Assembly (NCBI GenBank): GCA_002159155.1
Contig: LZRQ01000212.1
Span: 1-5,434, forward strand
Origin: Firmicutes bacterium ZCTH02-B6
GTDB lineage: Bacteria; Bacillota; Limnochordia; Limnochordales; ZCTH02-B6
Reading direction: 5' to 3'
DNA: 5,434 nucleotides
Part shown: piece after piece, positions 5,308 to 5,434 of the stretch
Numbering within the stretch: the stretch's first letter is position 1
Layout of the letters: each line of letters starts with the position of its first letter
Position numbers and translations under genes: made by a program
Notes under the pieces: generated by a model
What the model saw: only the letters and a program-made list of their open reading frames with translations
Told to the model about the DNA's origin: nothing
Database searches by the model: none

Positions 5308-5434
5308 ACGGCTCTATGGGCCGGGTCTGAGTCAAGCCCTCTGGGGCACGAAGCCGGTCCGAGGTGTGTCAGCCAGTAGCGCCAGAGATGACCCGGTGCA
5401 TCAGCCGAGATAGCCCGCCCGACCGGGTGCGGCC
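5308..5434. other. upstream region without a supported gene
   Basis: No frame here shows a recognisable product. One minus-strand frame is open from the right edge for about 44 codons to a TGA near 5308, but it has no family resemblance and could be chance in GC-rich DNA or the tail of an unseen gene. Near-identical decamers GACCCGGTGC (about 5389) and GACCGGGTGC (about 5421) occur, and CTCTGG near 5339 is mirrored by CCAGAG near 5382. No terminator with a T run is seen. Confidence 0.4.

Noticed and set aside
5201..5413. Plus-strand open frame of 70 codons at the right end
   Set aside because: It runs antisense through tRNA-Lys and its promoter and has no recognisable product.
1..5434. CRISPR array, insertion sequence, phage or defence genes
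   Set aside because: No regularly spaced repeats, transposase-like frames or terminal inverted repeats were seen; the genes are conserved core functions.

Overview
The window is a GC-rich bacterial chromosome segment in which every supported gene reads on the minus strand. In transcription order (high to low coordinates) it holds tRNA-Lys(UUU), tRNA-Leu(UAG), trigger factor (tig), clpP, clpX and the first 435 codons of lonB, which runs off the left edge. The series trigger factor, ClpP, ClpX, membrane-anchored LonB is typical of Bacillota (Firmicutes). LonB matches the Bacillus-type protein closely along its length, whereas clpP lying between tig and clpX is more like clostridial lineages than Bacillus. 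With the high GC content this suggests a GC-rich, possibly thermophilic, clostridia-like Bacillota. No marker here fixes the genus.

Layout. 5308-5434: upstream sequence with no supported gene. 5197-5307: tRNA-Lys with its own promoter. 5106-5190: terminator, then a promoter for tRNA-Leu (5021-5105). 4977-5016: strong terminator. 4947-4975: very good sigma-A-type promoter for tig, surrounded by three GGATCC elements spaced 10 and 30 bp apart. 3441-4868: tig. 3311-3440: spacer with a weak candidate clpP promoter and no terminator. 2702-3310: clpP. 1435-2697: clpX, whose ribosome binding site contains the clpP stop codon. 1371-1405: terminator. 1342-1372: candidate lonB promoter. 1-1306: lonB, 5' part.

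The proteins form a protein quality-control set. Trigger factor meets nascent chains at the ribosome. ClpX unfolds substrates and feeds them to the ClpP chamber. LonB is a separate membrane-anchored AAA+ protease. The most notable point is that this ClpP keeps the catalytic Ser and His but has Asn where the triad Asp is expected, with further changes at usually conserved positions nearby. No new defence system or mobile element is visible; this is mostly conserved core genome with some regulatory detail worth checking.
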